Of a DNA stretch of 6,271 bases, positions 5,747 through 6,271 are shown one piece after another. The translations under genes were made by a program, and so were the position numbers. The stretch's first letter is position 1. Every line of letters starts with the position of its first letter. The DNA is from Parvibaculum sp964560165 (GTDB taxonomy: Bacteria > Pseudomonadota > Alphaproteobacteria > Parvibaculales > Parvibaculaceae). The notes under the pieces are model-generated. The model was not told where the DNA came from, made no database searches, and worked only from the letters and a program-made list of their open reading frames with translations. Location of the stretch: contig CAZLLB010000201.1 in assembly GCA_964560165.1 (NCBI GenBank), positions 1-6,271 on the forward strand, read 5' to 3'.

Positions 5747-5799
5747 GCGTTGGGCCTTGCCCTTCGAGACGGCGCTGTGCGCCTCCTCAGGGTGAGGAG
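5747..5799. repeat. Dispersed palindromic repeat, copy 2 (double hairpin) inside the sulfate operon
   Basis: This is the second copy of the element at 3876-3930, in the same orientation. It shares GCGTTGGG, CCTTCGAGAC and the CTCCTCA/TGAGGAG stem. The first hairpin is GGCGC-TGT-GCGCC (5771-5783) and the second CTCCTCA-GGG-TGAGGAG (5783-5799). Compared with copy 1, one base of the first stem has changed together with its partner, so pairing is kept. It lies 71 bases upstream of the cysT start. Confidence 0.75.
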
Positions 5800-5813
5800 A
5801 GAGGGGTATTTCG

Positions 5814-5888
5814 TCATTGCGAGGAGCGGAGCGACGAAGCAATCCAGTCTTCGTGGTTTCTGGATTGCTTCGCTTGCGCTCGCAATGA
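5814..5888. repeat. 75-base imperfect palindrome (second repeat family) directly after sbp
   Basis: The outer arms TCATTGCGAG (5814-5823) and CTCGCAATGA (5879-5888) are perfect inverted repeats, and so are the inner arms CGAAGCAATCCAG (5835-5847) and CTGGATTGCTTCG (5860-5872). The loop is 12 bases (5848-5859); the middle arms are unequal (11 against 6 bases) and would leave a bulge. It begins 15 bases after the sbp stop codon when read on the minus strand. Palindromes built on TCATTGCGAG and GAAGCAATCCAG are, to my knowledge, a widespread dispersed intergenic repeat in Rhizobiales and other bacteria. It encodes nothing. Confidence 0.8.
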
Positions 5889-5903
5889 TGGAGCCTGCAC
5901 CTT

Positions 5904-6271
5904 CTAGCGCAGCGTGAAAAGCTGATCCAAGGTGCCGCCGCTCTTCAGATGTTCATCGTTGACCTTTTTCCAGCCGCCGAAGACTTCATCGACGGTCAGA
6001 AGTTTGACCGGAGCGAACTGGCTGGCATTTTCTTTCGCCACGGCTTCGTCGCGGACGCGGTAGAAATTTTTGGCGATGATCTTTTGCGCGGCGGGCTCGT
6101 AGAGGAAGTTCAGATAGGCGGTGGAAACCTTGCGTGAGTTGCGCTTGTCCACAACCTTATCGACCACGGCGACGGGGAATTCGGAGACGAGGCTTTGGGG
6201 CGGCGTTATGACTTCGTAGCCGTCTTTCTCATGTTGTTTGGCTATGCCATAGGCTTCGGCCTCGAAGGTGA
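5904..6271 (-). CDS. sbp: Sulfate-binding periplasmic protein (C-terminal 121 residues; 5' end outside window)
   Basis: The frame is open to the right edge, so only the last 121 residues are seen. They match the C-terminal lobe of the Sbp/CysP family closely: P-V-A-V-V-D-K-V-V-D-K-R-x-S-R, then A-Y-L-N-F-L-Y-E-P-A-A-Q-K-I-I-A-K-N-F-Y-R-V-R-D, then F-x-P-V-K-L-L-T-V-D-E-V-F-G-G-W, ending close after a G-G-T-x-D-Q-L-F motif. Reading across 6165-6167 (GTG) without a break shows that this is not a start codon. The protein binds sulfate (or thiosulfate) in the periplasm and delivers it to CysT-CysW. The signal peptide and most ligand residues lie outside the window, so sbp and cysP types cannot be separated here. 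It is the first gene visible of the operon, and sulfur-starvation control would be expected upstream, out of view. Confidence 0.92.
   Translation of the reverse strand, partial: TFEAEAYGIAKQHEKDGYEVITPPQSLVSEFPVAVVDKVVDKRNSRKVSTAYLNFLYEPAAQKIIAKNFYRVRDEAVAKENASQFAPVKLLTVDEVFGGWKKVNDEHLKSGGTLDQLFTLR

Noticed and set aside
3876..5888. The two like-oriented repeats as ends of a composite mobile element carrying cysT-cysW
   Set aside because: The copies are short hairpin repeats of a type found dispersed in such genomes, no transposase is present, and the enclosed genes form part of an operon that extends beyond the right copy.
5904..6167. An independent 87-residue gene starting with GTG at 6167
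   Set aside because: The frame continues unbroken to the window edge with Sbp family sequence on both sides of the GTG, so this is the C-terminus of a longer protein.

Overview
The window looks like the chromosome of an alphaproteobacterium, probably of the Hyphomicrobiales (Rhizobiales). The reasons are the separate small PurS subunit next to a short PurC, a DUF1476/ATP-synthase zeta-type protein beside the pur genes, and two families of short palindromic repeats of a kind common in that order. I cannot fix the genus from the sequence alone. All genes are GC-rich and intact; I see no transposase, phage gene, CRISPR array, tRNA or rRNA.

Layout, left to right. (1) 1-1039, minus strand: a purine operon read purC -> purS -> purQ, with only the first 14 bases of purQ inside the window. 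(2) 1040-1333: a divergent control region. (3) 1334-1657, plus: a 107-residue DUF1476 protein, the family of the F1-ATPase inhibitor zeta. (4) 1658-1846: non-coding DNA with two hairpins and a palindromic operator-like site. (5) 1847-3853, plus: a 668-residue exported PQQ-dependent dehydrogenase of the membrane glucose dehydrogenase (Gcd) family. It has a cleavable signal peptide instead of the five-helix membrane anchor, and two active-site positions differ from E. coli Gcd. (6) 3854-3987: the gap between convergent genes, with a hairpin repeat. (7) 3988-6271, minus: a sulfate ABC importer read sbp (3' part only) -> cysT -> cysW, with two different palindromic repeats between sbp and cysT and no cysA after cysW.

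How the genes work together. PurC carries out the SAICAR synthetase step, and PurS with PurQ (and PurL elsewhere) forms FGAM synthase, so the left block is de novo purine synthesis. Sbp captures sulfate in the periplasm and CysT/CysW form the membrane channel; the ATPase CysA must be encoded elsewhere. The PQQ dehydrogenase would oxidise a sugar, polyol or similar substrate in the periplasm and pass electrons to the respiratory chain; its substrate cannot be read from the sequence, and no PQQ-synthesis gene lies in the window.

I did not find a wholly new system. The best leads are the divergent active site and lost anchor of the dehydrogenase, the operator-like palindrome over its presumed promoter, a paired base change that preserves a hairpin between two repeat copies, and the placement of such repeats inside the sulfate operon.
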